Source: Citrobacter sp. On2M
GTDB taxonomy: Bacteria > Pseudomonadota > Gammaproteobacteria > Enterobacterales > Enterobacteriaceae
Length of the DNA: 64,000 bases
Direction of reading: 5' to 3'
NCBI RefSeq assembly: GCF_018035235.1
Contig: NZ_WPCV01000001.1
Span: forward strand, 1 to 64,000
The position numbers were made by a program, and so were the translations under genes. The notes beneath the pieces are model-generated. The model made no database searches and was not told where the DNA came from. It saw only the letters and a list, made by a program, of their open reading frames with translations. Each line of letters begins with the position of its first letter. Within the stretch, counting starts at the first letter, position 1. Shown one piece after another: positions 25,268 to 34,772 of the stretch.

Positions 25268-26757
25268 CCCGGCCCAATTTTCTGTTCATTATGACCGATA
25301 CCCAGGCGACCAATATGGTCGGCTGCTACAGCGGTAAGCCGCTGAACACCAATAATATTGATAGTCTGGCAGCGGAAGGTATTCGCTTTAACTCGGCCTA
25401 TACCTGTTCACCAGTGTGTACGCCGGCCCGCGCAGGGCTGTTTACCGGGATTTATGCCAACCAGTCCGGGCCGTGGACCAATAACGTCGCGCCGGGGAAA
25501 AACATTTCCACTATGGGGCGCTACTTTAAAGATGCGGGCTACCACACCTGTTATATCGGCAAGTGGCATCTCGACGGACATGACTACTTTGGGACCGGCG
25601 AATGTCCGCCAGAGTGGGATGCTGATTACTGGTATGACGGGGCAAATTATCTCGCAGAACTGACGGATAAAGAGATCGGTTTGTGGCGTAATGGACTCAA
25701 TAGCGTGGAAGATTTGCAGGCCAATAACATTGATGAGACGTTCACCTGGGCGCATCGTATCAGTAACCGGGCGGTCGATTTTCTCCATCAGCCTGCGCGT
25801 GCCGAGGAACCGTTTCTGATGGTGGTTTCCTATGACGAGCCGCACCATCCGTTTACCTGTCCGGTCGAGTATCTGCAGAAATATCAGGACTTTTATTACG
25901 ATCTCGGTGCGAAAGCGCATGACTCTTTACTCGATAAGCCCGAGCACCATCGTCTGTGGTCGCAAGCCATGCCATCCCCGGTTAGCGATGACGGGCGCTA
26001 CCACCATCCGCTCTATTTTGCCTGCAACGACTTTGTTGATGATCAGATAGGTCGGGTGATCAATGCCTTGACGCCGCAGCAGCGAGAGAATACCTGGGTC
26101 ATTTATACCTCCGACCACGGTGAGATGATGGGCGCGCATAAACTCATCAGTAAAGGGGCCGCGATGTATGACGACATCACACGAATTCCGCTGATTATGC
26201 GCCCGCCGCAAGGGGAGCCTATACAGGTAGACACACCGGTCAGCCATATTGATCTGCTGCCGACGATGATGGTGCTGGCGGGTATTGAGAAGCCGCAAAT
26301 CCTGCCAGGTGAAAACATTCTTGCCGTTGAAAAGCCGCGCGGTGTGATGGTGGAGTTCAACCGTTATGAAATTGAACATGACAGTTTTGGCGGATTTATC
26401 CCGGTACGCTGCTGGGTGACGGACGACTGGAAACTGGTATTAAATCTGTTTACCAGCGATGAGCTTTACGACAGGCGTAACGATCCAGATGAACTACACA
26501 ACCTGATAGATTCGCCGCAATTGGCCGATGTTCGCTGCCAGATGCACGACGCGCTGCTGGACTACATGGATAAAATCCGCGATCCGTTTCGCACCTATCA
26601 GTGGAGTTTGCGTCCGTGGCGTGCTGATGCCATACCGCGCTGGATGGGGGCTTTCCGCCCGCGCCCTGAAGACGGCTATTCTCCGGTGGTACGTGATTAC
26701 GACACCGGTTTACCGACCCAGGGCGTAAAAGTGGAAGAGAAAAAGCAGAAGTTCTGA
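25264..26757 (+). CDS. yidJ: Cytoplasmic Cys-type sulfatase YidJ
   Basis: A type I sulfatase of 497 residues. The signature CTPAR has Cys52, which must be converted to formylglycine. Metal ligands are the N-terminal MTDTQ (Asp12), GKWHLDG, and TSDHGEMMGAH with Asp and His. No signal peptide precedes MTRPNFLFIMTDTQ, so it should act in the cytoplasm on an imported sulfate ester. Since bacteria of this group lack an aerobic FGE, maturation would depend on the radical-SAM enzyme encoded four genes downstream. It overlaps yidK by 4 bp. The substrate is unknown. Confidence 0.93.
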   Translation: MTRPNFLFIMTDTQATNMVGCYSGKPLNTNNIDSLAAEGIRFNSAYTCSPVCTPARAGLFTGIYANQSGPWTNNVAPGKNISTMGRYFKDAGYHTCYIGKWHLDGHDYFGTGECPPEWDADYWYDGANYLAELTDKEIGLWRNGLNSVEDLQANNIDETFTWAHRISNRAVDFLHQPARAEEPFLMVVSYDEPHHPFTCPVEYLQKYQDFYYDLGAKAHDSLLDKPEHHRLWSQAMPSPVSDDGRYHHPLYFACNDFVDDQIGRVINALTPQQRENTWVIYTSDHGEMMGAHKLISKGAAMYDDITRIPLIMRPPQGEPIQVDTPVSHIDLLPTMMVLAGIEKPQILPGENILAVEKPRGVMVEFNRYEIEHDSFGGFIPVRCWVTDDWKLVLNLFTSDELYDRRNDPDELHNLIDSPQLADVRCQMHDALLDYMDKIRDPFRTYQWSLRPWRADAIPRWMGAFRPRPEDGYSPVVRDYDTGLPTQGVKVEEKKQKF

Positions 26758-26805
26758 CTACAATGCCAGTTGGCGCAAATATCCTTATTTGCAACTTACT
26801 TGTAG

Positions 26806-26834
26806 GCCGGATAAGGCGCTAGCCACCATCCGGC
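26806..26834. repeat. REP-type palindrome between yidJ and yidH
   Basis: GCCGGATAAGGCG (26806-26818) pairs with CATCCGGC (26827-26834) around a short internal loop, the typical REP/Y-element hairpin. It sits in the only sizeable gap of the yidKJHGF cluster and may stabilise the upstream message. Confidence 0.8.
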
Positions 26835-26856
26835 AATGACAACCAGAGGAGTTTGG

Positions 26857-27204
26857 ATGAAGATTTCCCGCCTGGGTGAAGCGCCGGATTACCGCTTCTC
26901 GTTGGCAAATGAACGCACTTTTCTGGCGTGGATCCGCACCTCGCTGGGGTTTCTGGCGGCGGGTGTGGGTCTTGACCAATTGGCTCCGGATTTTGCCACG
27001 CCGGTGATTCGTGAACTGCTGGCACTGTTGTTGTGTCTGTTTGCCGGCGGTCTGGCGATTTATGGCTACCTGCGCTGGTTGCGCAATGAAAAGGCAATGC
27101 GCCTGAAAGAGGACTTGCCGTACACTCATAGCCTGTTAATCATCAGCCTGATTTTAACGGTAGTTGCGGTGATTGTGATGGCGCTGGTGCTGTATGCCGG
27201 ATAG
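26857..27204 (+). CDS. yidH: YidH, DUF202 inner-membrane protein
   Basis: A 115-residue membrane protein from the ATG at 26857 (MKISRLGEAPDYRFSLANERTFLAWIRT), preceded by AGAGGA. Three transmembrane helices follow a cytosolic NERTFLAWIRTSLGF motif, the DUF202 signature. The molecular function is unknown. It overlaps yidG by 11 bp, and the two are related to each other, so they may form a heteromeric membrane complex. Linkage to sulfatase and anSME genes is conserved in E. coli, but no direct role is shown. Confidence 0.92.
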   Translation: MKISRLGEAPDYRFSLANERTFLAWIRTSLGFLAAGVGLDQLAPDFATPVIRELLALLLCLFAGGLAIYGYLRWLRNEKAMRLKEDLPYTHSLLIISLILTVVAVIVMALVLYAG

Positions 27205-27556
27205 CCGTAAATCGCGACGGATCGCCGATCCTGGTTTACAACCGGAACGTACCTCGCTGGCCTGGTTTCGCACGTTGTTGGGCTATGGCGCGTTAATGGC
27301 GCTGGCGCTGAAGCACAACTGGCATCAGGCGGGTTTCCTGTTTTGGGTTTCAATTGTAGTGCTGACGCTGGTGGCGATTGTTCTTTGGCGCTATACCCGC
27401 AGTCGCAACCTGATGGATGTCAGTCATAGCGATTTTTCTGAATCTCGCGCGGTGCGTGACAAATTTATGATCTCCCTCGCGGTGTTATCCCTCGCAATAC
27501 TGTTTGCTGTAACGCATGTCCGCCAACTTATGGCATTTATCGGGAATTTAGCATGA
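27194..27556 (+). CDS. yidG: YidG, DUF202 inner-membrane protein
   Basis: A 120-residue membrane protein, the second DUF202 member of the pair. LQPERTSLAWFRTLLGYGALMALAL is the signature, a variant of the NERTFLAWIRT segment of YidH. Three transmembrane helices are seen. It overlaps yidH upstream by 11 bp and yidF downstream by 4 bp, indicating one operon. The function is unknown. Confidence 0.92.
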   Translation: MPDSRKSRRIADPGLQPERTSLAWFRTLLGYGALMALALKHNWHQAGFLFWVSIVVLTLVAIVLWRYTRSRNLMDVSHSDFSESRAVRDKFMISLAVLSLAILFAVTHVRQLMAFIGNLA

Positions 27557-28665
27557 CAGGATGTCAGGTCATGGCCAAGCCGGCCAGCTCTCGTTGTAAT
27601 CTCGATTGTCGCTACTGTTTTTACATTGAGAAACCCACTCAACCCGCAATGGATGACGCTACCTTAGAGACGTTTATTCGCCAACATATCGCTGCGCAGC
27701 CGGGGCCCGAAGTGATGTTCGCCTGGCAGGGGGGCGAGCCAACTCTTTGTGGCGTAGACTTTTTTCGCCGCGTTGTGACGTTGCAAAAACAGTACGGAGA
27801 AGGGAAGCAAATCCATAACGCTTTCCAGACCAACGGAATTTTGCTCAATGACGAATGGTGTCAGTTTTTACGCGATAACGGCTGGCTGGTTGGGATCTCT
27901 CTGGATGGCCCGGCCGAGTTGCACGATGCTTATCGCGTTAACCGCAGCGGAAAACCGACGCATCATAAGGTGATAGAGGCTATTGCTAAACTTCGTGAGT
28001 ATCAGGTGGAGTTCAATCTGTTGGTGGTGATTAACCGCCTGAACAGCCAGCAGCCCGAACAAATGTATCGTTATCTTCGCCAGCGCGGCACGCCCTTTCT
28101 GCAGTTTATTCCGTTGGTTGAATATGATGAAAAAGGCGAGCTTACCGCCGACTCCGTCCCGCCGCAGGCGTGGGGAACCTTTCTGAATTCCGTCTTTGAT
28201 ATCTGGGTCAGAGAAGATATTGGTCGCGTATTCGTCCAGCTATTTGATTCAACCCTCGGGGTATGGTGCGGGCATCCGGCGCAGATGTGTTCGCTAAGCT
28301 CCACCTGCGGGCATGCTTTTGCCCTGGAAGCGAATGGCGATTTGTATCAGTGCGATCACTATGTCTACCCTGATTATCGCCTGGGTAATATTCATCACAC
28401 CTCGCTGAGTGAGCTCAATGCCAGCTCTCGGGCTGCGGAGTTTGGTCAGGCTAAGAGAACCACGCTGAGCGCGGAATGTCAGGCGTGTTCGCTGCTGCGT
28501 TTTTGCCACGGCGACTGCCCTAAGCACCGTGGCAGAAATGGAAAGAGTGCGATTTGCGGCGGATACAGCGCTTTTTTCAACCATACCGCGCCGCATATGC
28601 GCGTAATGCGTGATCTCATTAAGCAGCATCGTTCACCCGCGGAGCTGATGGCGATGCTGCGCTGA
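27553..28665 (+). CDS. yidF: Radical-SAM anaerobic sulfatase-maturating enzyme (anSME), YidF position
   Basis: A 370-residue radical-SAM/SPASM protein. The SAM-binding [4Fe-4S] motif is CNLDCRYC (Cys15, Cys19, Cys22). C-terminal SPASM cysteines occur in CSLSSTCGHAFALEANGDLYQCDHYVYP and in CQACSLLRFCHGDCPKHR. The fold and motifs fit anSMEs, which oxidise the active-site Cys of type I sulfatases to formylglycine. YidJ, four genes upstream, is the obvious client. The annotated E. coli K-12 yidF product is much shorter, so the complete enzyme here is notable. Last gene of the yidKJHGF run; convergent with dsdA. Confidence 0.9.
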   Translation: MTGCQVMAKPASSRCNLDCRYCFYIEKPTQPAMDDATLETFIRQHIAAQPGPEVMFAWQGGEPTLCGVDFFRRVVTLQKQYGEGKQIHNAFQTNGILLNDEWCQFLRDNGWLVGISLDGPAELHDAYRVNRSGKPTHHKVIEAIAKLREYQVEFNLLVVINRLNSQQPEQMYRYLRQRGTPFLQFIPLVEYDEKGELTADSVPPQAWGTFLNSVFDIWVREDIGRVFVQLFDSTLGVWCGHPAQMCSLSSTCGHAFALEANGDLYQCDHYVYPDYRLGNIHHTSLSELNASSRAAEFGQAKRTTLSAECQACSLLRFCHGDCPKHRGRNGKSAICGGYSAFFNHTAPHMRVMRDLIKQHRSPAELMAMLR

Positions 28666-28667
28666 GA

Positions 28668-29990
28668 TTAGCGCCCTTTCGCCAGGTACTGCGCCATTTC
28701 GGCTTCCGGCACCATACCGCCGCCGGTCGCCCACACGAGGTGTGTGGCGTTATTGAGCTGCGCTGCGCTAAATCCGTGCATGTGCTGATAGTCAGTGGAG
28801 GCGCAAACGTGCTGCGGACCGGTCATCCCCGCCAGCGCCGACGGCTCAAGGCGAATGCCTTCTTCCTGCGCCAACCAGCCCAGCATGTCGTACAGGGTCT
28901 GATCGTCCAGGGTATACAGACCGTCGAGCAGACGTTCCATCGCCCGGCCAACAAAGCCCGAGGCGCGACCGACCGCCAGCCCGTCCGCTGCCGTCAGGTT
29001 GTCGATACCGATGTCCTGTACGGAGATGGTATCGTGTAGCCCGGTATAAATCCCCAGCAGCATGCACGGGGAGTGGGTTGGTTCCGCGAAGAAACAGTGC
29101 ACGTTATCGCCAAACGCCAGCTTGAGGCCAAACGCCACGCCGCCAGGGCCGCCGCCGACGCCGCACGGCAGATAGACAAATAACGGATGCTCGGCATCCA
29201 CTACGCGCCCCTGCTGGGCAAACTGCGCTTTCAGACGCTGACCGGCGACCGCGTAGCCTAAGAACAGCGTGCGGGAATTTTCATCATCGATAAAGAAGCA
29301 GTTTGGATCGGACTGTGCCGCCTTACGACCTTGTTCAACCGCCACTCCGTAATCTTCTTCGTACTCCACTACCGTCACGCCGTGGCTGCGCAGCTTGGCT
29401 TTTTTCCACGCGCGGGCATCGGCAGACATATGAACCGTAACGTTAAAGCCGATCCGGGCGCTCATGATGCCAATCGACATCCCGAGGTTGCCGGTGGAAC
29501 CGACTGCGATGCTGTACTGGCTGAAGAACTGTTTAAACTCCGGCGAAAGCAGAATGCGGTAATCGTCTTTGGTGGTCAGCAGACCGGCTTCCAGCGCCAG
29601 TTTTTCCGCATGGGTCAGTACTTCATAAATGCCGCCGCGCGCTTTGATTGAACCGGAAATCGGCAGATGGCTGTCTTTTTTCAGCAGGAGTTCGCCGTTA
29701 ATGTGCTGCCCGAACTCTTTTTCCAGCCGTTTTTGCATGGCCGGGATTGCGGCCAGCTCAGATTCGATAATGCCTCCGGTAGCGGCAGTTTCCGGGAAGG
29801 CCTGCGCCAGATACGGTGCGAAGCGCGTCAGACGCGCGTGGGCATCCTCAACGTCGTGTGCTGTCAGGCCAACATAGGGTAAACCTTCCGCAAGAGAGGT
29901 GGTGCCAGGGTTAAACCAGGTTGTCTCTTTCAGAGCCACCAGATCTTCCACTAAAGGATGCTGGGCGATAAGTGTTTGAATGTTTTCCAT
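28668..29990 (-). CDS. dsdA: D-serine ammonia-lyase (D-serine deaminase)
   Basis: Converts D-serine to pyruvate and ammonia, detoxifying it and allowing its use as carbon and nitrogen source. The ATG at 29990 ([17 protein letters not shown]) gives 440 residues, close to the 442 of E. coli; a 16-residue upstream extension overlaps dsdX and is discounted. The PLP Lys is Lys116 in SGSIKARGG. The Gly-rich phosphate loop is GSTGNLG, with [10 protein letters not shown] further on. It is downstream of dsdX with 17 bp between them and is activated by DsdC with D-serine. Confidence 0.97.
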   Translation of the reverse strand: MENIQTLIAQHPLVEDLVALKETTWFNPGTTSLAEGLPYVGLTAHDVEDAHARLTRFAPYLAQAFPETAATGGIIESELAAIPAMQKRLEKEFGQHINGELLLKKDSHLPISGSIKARGGIYEVLTHAEKLALEAGLLTTKDDYRILLSPEFKQFFSQYSIAVGSTGNLGMSIGIMSARIGFNVTVHMSADARAWKKAKLRSHGVTVVEYEEDYGVAVEQGRKAAQSDPNCFFIDDENSRTLFLGYAVAGQRLKAQFAQQGRVVDAEHPLFVYLPCGVGGGPGGVAFGLKLAFGDNVHCFFAEPTHSPCMLLGIYTGLHDTISVQDIGIDNLTAADGLAVGRASGFVGRAMERLLDGLYTLDDQTLYDMLGWLAQEEGIRLEPSALAGMTGPQHVCASTDYQHMHGFSAAQLNNATHLVWATGGGMVPEAEMAQYLAKGR

Positions 29991-30007
29991 AGTCAGTCTC
30001 TTCGCGC

Positions 30008-31345
30008 TTAGATAATAAAGGAAAGCAGGAATGTGCAAGCCAGTGCAATAACGGACGCGATAAATGTCGCGGTCGTATAGTATTTGAACGTTTCATTGAG
30101 GGTGGCGCCGCAGTACTGCTTCACCAGCCAGAACAGGGAATCGGTGACGATCGTGCAGCCAATAGCGCCGGAACCGATGGCAATAGCGATGATCTCTGGG
30201 CTCACGTTAGGGTAGAGTGGCAGCATCGGTGCCACGATTGCCGTCGCGCCCATCATCGCAACGGTGGCAGAGCCTACCGCCGCATGCAGAATCAGTGCGA
30301 CCAGCCACGCCAGCAGAATCGGGTGCATATGCATGTTTGAGAGGATCAGAGCCAGAGTATCCGCCAGCCCGCTGCTCTTGAGGATAGCGTTGAATGCGCC
30401 GCCTGCACCGATAATCAGCAGAATGTTAGCAATCGAGCCAAAACCGTTTTCGGTGTGGGTCAGCAGCGTCCCCATGCCAATGTGCTGACGCAGACCGAGA
30501 ATGTAATAGGCCACGAAAACGGCAATAAACATCGCGGTGATCGGGTTACCGATAAACTCCAGCAGCGTATACAACGTACTGCCTTTCGCCATGTTCAGCT
30601 CAGCGACGGTTTTGACCAGCATCAGGCCAATCGGCAGGAGTACGGTAAACAGCGTAGCGCCCAGCGACGGCAGCGTACTTTCGTCGCGCACTTTCAGGTC
30701 GGAAAACTCAGCCGGTACCGGTTTAAACGGCAGACGGTTACCGAGGAATTTCAGGTACAGCGGCCCACCGACAAGCGAAGCCATTAAACCCACCAGTAAG
30801 CCGTAGACAATTACGGTGCCAATATCCGCGCCCAACTTATTCGCCACGAACAGGGCGGCCGGATGCGGAGGTACGACGCAGTGTACCGCCATCAGCGCCG
30901 TACACAGCGGAATCGCCAGCTTCAGTAATGAGGTATTGGTTTTTTTAGCAATCGAAAAGGCCAGTGGAATCAACAGCACCACGCCGACTTCAACGAACAG
31001 CGTGATACCGCAAATCAGCCCGACCAGCACCATAATGACGTCCGCGGAAAGCCAACGGCAGCGCTGCAGCGTGAGGCCGATGCGTTCGGCCGCGCCGGAC
31101 ACTTCCATCATTTTGCCCAAAATGGTCCCTAGACCAATAACCGCCGCGAGGAAGCCCAGCGTACCGCCAATACCACTCTCAATGGCATTGACCATATCCA
31201 GCGGCCCCATCCCCATCATCGTACCCACGAAGAAACTGGCTAACAGCAGCGCCAGAAACGGGTGGAATTTGAACTTCACGATGGTCAAAACGATTAACAC
31301 GATGCTTATTAGCAGCGTGCTCACAACCCAGATTTGAGAGTGCAT
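30008..31345 (-). CDS. dsdX: D-serine permease DsdX
   Basis: A 445-residue inner-membrane transporter of the Gnt family that takes up D-serine (and D-cycloserine). About 12-14 transmembrane segments are visible. The GntP-type [19 protein letters not shown] and [20 protein letters not shown] segments are present. The length matches E. coli DsdX. It is first in the dsdXA operon and divergent from dsdC. The placement of dsd next to emrD is as in Salmonella; in E. coli K-12 the genes are elsewhere on the chromosome. Confidence 0.97.
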   Translation of the reverse strand: MHSQIWVVSTLLISIVLIVLTIVKFKFHPFLALLLASFFVGTMMGMGPLDMVNAIESGIGGTLGFLAAVIGLGTILGKMMEVSGAAERIGLTLQRCRWLSADVIMVLVGLICGITLFVEVGVVLLIPLAFSIAKKTNTSLLKLAIPLCTALMAVHCVVPPHPAALFVANKLGADIGTVIVYGLLVGLMASLVGGPLYLKFLGNRLPFKPVPAEFSDLKVRDESTLPSLGATLFTVLLPIGLMLVKTVAELNMAKGSTLYTLLEFIGNPITAMFIAVFVAYYILGLRQHIGMGTLLTHTENGFGSIANILLIIGAGGAFNAILKSSGLADTLALILSNMHMHPILLAWLVALILHAAVGSATVAMMGATAIVAPMLPLYPNVSPEIIAIAIGSGAIGCTIVTDSLFWLVKQYCGATLNETFKYYTTATFIASVIALACTFLLSFII

Positions 31346-31574
31346 AGCTCACCTTGCCCTGTGATTAATATAGGGTTATTGGACAAAAATAAGGCACGGT
31401 CTGACAAACGATATAAATCTCCTTTCACATGAGCCAGGTTGCATCAAATGAGTGATTTGCGTCTAATTACGCTGCATTTATGCGATATGGTTCACCTTGA
31501 TTCATCTTTATGCTGATTTTTACAGCGAACTTTTTTACACTCCGGCGAATGAATCAGGAGGACAGGAGGTGAGT
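31346..31574. promoter_or_regulatory. dsdX-dsdC divergent control region
   Basis: These 229 bp lie between the divergent dsdX and dsdC genes and must hold both promoters and the DsdC site. I see no perfect palindrome. The imperfect sequence around 31440-31490 (repeated TTTGCGT / ATGCGAT elements) is a possible LysR-type region, but I cannot resolve it. Confidence 0.4.
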
Positions 31575-32501
31575 TTGGATCCCCTACGCGAGGTCAGAAA
31601 CCGGCTGCTCAACGGTTGGCAGCTGTCAAAACTGTATACCTTTGAAGTGGCGGCCCGGCATCAATCGTTTGCGTTGGCGGCAGATGAGTTATCGTTAAGC
31701 CCCAGCGCCGTTAGCCATCGCATTAATCAGCTGGAAGAGGAACTGGGCATTCAGTTGTTTGTCCGTTCGCACCGTAAAGTGGAACTCACCCACGAGGGTA
31801 AGCGGGTGTTCTGGGCGCTGAAATCGTCGCTGGATACGCTCAACCAAGAGATTCTTGATATTAAAAATCAGGAGCTGTCCGGGACGCTCACTGTCTACTC
31901 ACGGCCCTCTATCGCTCAGTGCTGGCTGGTTCCGGCACTCGGCGACTTTACGCGTCGCTATCCGTCGATTTCGCTGACCGTGCTAACCGGAAACGACAAC
32001 GTCAATCTGCAGCGCGCCGGTGTCGATCTGGCTATCTATTTTGACGATGCACCCTCTGCGCAGCTTACACACCACTTCCTGATGGATGAAGAGATCCTGC
32101 CAGTATGCAGCCCGGACTACGCTCGCCGCCATGACCTTACGGGTTCGCTGGTGAATTTGCCGCACTGCACCTTGCTGCACGACAGACAGGCATGGAGTAA
32201 CGACTCAGGAACCGATGAGTGGCACAGTTGGGCACAACATTTTGCGGCGAATCTGCCGACATCGTCGGGGATTGGTTTCGATCGCTCTGATTTAGCGGTA
32301 ATTGCCGCCATGAACCATATCGGCGTGGCGATGGGCCGAAAGCGGTTGGTTCAAAAACGTCTCGACAGCGGAGAACTGGTCGCGCCTTTTGGCGATATGG
32401 CGCTGAAATGCCATCAGCATTACTACATCACCACATTGCCAGGCAGGCAATGGCCGAAAATTGAGGCATTTATCAGCTGGCTTCAGGAGCAGGTTAAATA
32501 A
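31575..32501 (+). CDS. dsdC: LysR-type D-serine regulator DsdC
   Basis: Activates dsdXA in the presence of D-serine. The likely start is the rare TTG at 31575, giving MDPLREVRNRLLNGWQLSK, which aligns with E. coli DsdC MEPLREIRNRLLNGW. A strong Shine-Dalgarno AGGAGG (31564-31569) stands at the right distance. A longer frame opening at 31497 and a GTG at 31569 lack such a site. The resulting length is 308 residues (E. coli 311). The winged HTH is SFALAADELSLSPSAVSHRINQLEEELGIQLF; the rest is the periplasmic-binding-protein-like effector domain. Confidence 0.93.
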   Translation: MDPLREVRNRLLNGWQLSKLYTFEVAARHQSFALAADELSLSPSAVSHRINQLEEELGIQLFVRSHRKVELTHEGKRVFWALKSSLDTLNQEILDIKNQELSGTLTVYSRPSIAQCWLVPALGDFTRRYPSISLTVLTGNDNVNLQRAGVDLAIYFDDAPSAQLTHHFLMDEEILPVCSPDYARRHDLTGSLVNLPHCTLLHDRQAWSNDSGTDEWHSWAQHFAANLPTSSGIGFDRSDLAVIAAMNHIGVAMGRKRLVQKRLDSGELVAPFGDMALKCHQHYYITTLPGRQWPKIEAFISWLQEQVK

Positions 32502-32599
32502 GCGGACTGCGAATATTTTTACGCGTTCTCACTACACGGAAAGTCAAAAAGCATGCTAAATACGTGATATCACTCCTGATGATTTGCGTAAGGACGACT

Positions 32600-33661
32600 G
32601 TGTTAAAGCCGATAGTTTCCCTTTTACTGTTAGCCAGCGCCACCGTGTGTGCCGCGCAACCTGCGCTGACGGCGGCGCAATATGCGCAGCAGCTTGGCGT
32701 TGGGATGGACGTAGACTGGGCACGCACCGATCGGGGTATCCGAGAATTTGATCCGCTGGTGGTGCGGGACTACAAGGCGAAAGGGTTGGCCCACGTACGC
32801 ATTCGTGTGGCGGGAGAGCCCACAGAATCGCGGCTGATTCATCTGCGCAAGCTGGTAGAAGCCTGCGAGCAGTATGGCGTGATCCCGATCATTGCCTATC
32901 AGGCTGATGAATATAAAAAAGACCCCAGTGCCGGTAACGAAAAAGAGGTGGTTAACTGGTGGGTGGCAGTGGCGCATTATTTTGGTCAACGCTCGCCGTT
33001 GCTGGGTTTTGACCTGATATATGACCCCTCTGATAAGCTCTACCATAATCAGGCATCGCTCAATCGCGTGTATGACAAAACCATTCGAACCATCCATGCC
33101 ATCGATCCACAGCGAATGATTTTTATCGCGCCGAAACTGCATGCCGCTCCGGAAGATTTGGCCAATCTAAAGCTGCCGCCGCAAAGTCAGAATACCGTGC
33201 TGGCCCAATGGCATATTTTTCCGTGGGGACCGATGAAAAATAACGGCAAATATCCGTGGACATCAGGGACTGCGGCAGAAAAGGCCGCCATTCGCGCGCG
33301 TATCAATACCGCCATTCATTGGCAGCAGAAAACAGGTCATCTCAGTTGGGTTGGAGGCTGGTCGCCAGGAGAGACCATCAGAAACCCGCCTTCTGCTTCG
33401 CAAATGGCGTTTGCACGCTTTATGGCGTGCGAGCTGAAAAAAGCGAAAATTCCCTATGCTATCAATGCGGATACGCAGTTCTATGATGGTGAGGAGGGGG
33501 CCTGGCGTCCGGCGCTGGAGCCGTTGCTGACGACGATGATCGCGCCAGAATGCGAAAAGCCCGGCGATATGCCGGGCCATCATACGCTTAAACCGCCTGT
33601 CCCTGATGCGATACGCGTGACGCCAGCGGAAGCCAGCAAACAAAAATCAACAGCCCCATAA
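32600..33661 (+). CDS. Secreted GH5-like protein, apparent pseudoenzyme
   Basis: I choose the GTG at 32600, 5 bp after AAGGA, giving 353 residues with a signal peptide (LKPIVSLLLLASATVCA, cleavage near AAQ). The mature protein follows a GH5 cellulase-like TIM barrel: LVVRDYKAKGLAHVRIRV, LLGFDLIYDPSDKLYHN, and AIDPQRMIFIAPKLH. In active GH5 enzymes the strand-4 motif is LNEP and the strand-7 nucleophile is in GEFG. Here the equivalent segments read IYDP and WVGGWS, so both catalytic Glu residues look replaced. It may bind sugar without cleaving it. About 25 C-terminal residues are encoded antisense to the end of emrD. It follows dsdC on the same strand but is unlikely to belong to that system. 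Confidence 0.75.
   Translation: MLKPIVSLLLLASATVCAAQPALTAAQYAQQLGVGMDVDWARTDRGIREFDPLVVRDYKAKGLAHVRIRVAGEPTESRLIHLRKLVEACEQYGVIPIIAYQADEYKKDPSAGNEKEVVNWWVAVAHYFGQRSPLLGFDLIYDPSDKLYHNQASLNRVYDKTIRTIHAIDPQRMIFIAPKLHAAPEDLANLKLPPQSQNTVLAQWHIFPWGPMKNNGKYPWTSGTAAEKAAIRARINTAIHWQQKTGHLSWVGGWSPGETIRNPPSASQMAFARFMACELKKAKIPYAINADTQFYDGEEGAWRPALEPLLTTMIAPECEKPGDMPGHHTLKPPVPDAIRVTPAEASKQKSTAP
33559..33577 (-). terminator. Terminator of emrD, embedded in the GH5-like ORF
   Basis: Read on the minus strand, GCCCGGC-ATATC-GCCGGGC is a perfect 7-bp stem-loop followed by TTTTC. It is about 11 bp past the emrD stop, and the same DNA encodes the residues KPGDMPGH near the C-terminus of the opposite gene. Confidence 0.7.
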
Positions 33662-34772
33662 GGGTCATCAGCAGACCCAGACTGGCTTGCCCGGTTTGCG
33701 GCAGCATGGCAGAGAACCATGCCAGCACGCCGGAACCAATGTTCTGTAATCCTCCAACCAGCGCGCCAGCCGTGCCTGCCAGGAACGGGAAAGGCTCCAT
33801 TGCGCCGCTGGTTGCCAGAGGAAACAACATTCCGGCACCGAAGAAAAACAGTGCGGCAGGAACCAGCAGCGTCCAGACGTTCATCACGTCAAACAGCCCT
33901 GGGATCCACATCATTAAACCCGCTACCAGACAGCAGGTCACCGACTGCCACATTAGCGTCGAGAAACGCTTATTCTGACGACCGGCAAACCATGCACCGA
34001 AAAATGCCGCCGGGATGGGCAGAATAAACAGGATACTGACCACCATGCTGCTCAGACCGAGTCGTGCGCCCAACAACACCCCGGAGCAGGCCTCAAAGAC
34101 CGCAACACCCGCCAGACCACCGATCAACATCAGCACGTAACAGGTGAAAGCGCTATTACCAAACAAGGTTTTGTAGCTGGCGATCAGTCGTGGACGCGGC
34201 GCATCCGCAGGGCGCGTTTCCGGCATCCAGCGTGCCATGCTAAACGTCACGCCCGCACACAGAATCAACAGGAAAATATAGCAGGCGCGCCAGTTCCACA
34301 CTGTGTCCAGCACACCACCAATCAGCGGAGCTAACAGCGGACTGACCAGGATCCCCATGTTTAACAGACTATTGGCGTGGCGCAGTTGCGTGCCTTCGTA
34401 CAGATCGCGCGGTAACGTTCGCGCCATCACACCGCCGACGCCCGTTCCCATCCCCTGGATGGCGCTGGCGATAATCAGTACCGTCAGGCTATGGGTGGTA
34501 ATCGCGACAAGCGTGGCCAGCATAAAAATAGACATTCCGGCGAGGATCACCGGGCGGCGCCCTACGCGGTCAGAAAGGGGACCGTAAACCAGTTGCGACA
34601 CGCCGTAGGTCAGCAGATAGGCGGCCATCACGCTTTGTACCGCCCCTTCGCGAACGTTCAGTTCACGCGCCATATCAGCAATCGCGGGGATATAAATGGT
34701 TTGCGCCATCTGACCTACCGCCACCAGTAATACCAACATCAACAACAAATTGACGCTTCTATGCCTTTTCAT
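33588..34772 (-). CDS. emrD: Multidrug efflux MFS transporter EmrD
   Basis: A 12-TM MFS drug:proton antiporter that exports uncouplers and amphipathic compounds. The ATG at 34772 (MKRHRSVNLLLMLVLLVAVGQMAQTIYIP) gives 394 residues, as in E. coli; 59 upstream residues in frame are discounted as low-complexity leader. MFS motif A is GPLSDRVGRRPVI. It is convergent with the GH5-like gene and the two coding ends overlap by 74 bp on opposite strands. Confidence 0.96.
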   Translation of the reverse strand: MKRHRSVNLLLMLVLLVAVGQMAQTIYIPAIADMARELNVREGAVQSVMAAYLLTYGVSQLVYGPLSDRVGRRPVILAGMSIFMLATLVAITTHSLTVLIIASAIQGMGTGVGGVMARTLPRDLYEGTQLRHANSLLNMGILVSPLLAPLIGGVLDTVWNWRACYIFLLILCAGVTFSMARWMPETRPADAPRPRLIASYKTLFGNSAFTCYVLMLIGGLAGVAVFEACSGVLLGARLGLSSMVVSILFILPIPAAFFGAWFAGRQNKRFSTLMWQSVTCCLVAGLMMWIPGLFDVMNVWTLLVPAALFFFGAGMLFPLATSGAMEPFPFLAGTAGALVGGLQNIGSGVLAWFSAMLPQTGQASLGLLMTLMGLLIFVCWLPLASRVSHQGQAV

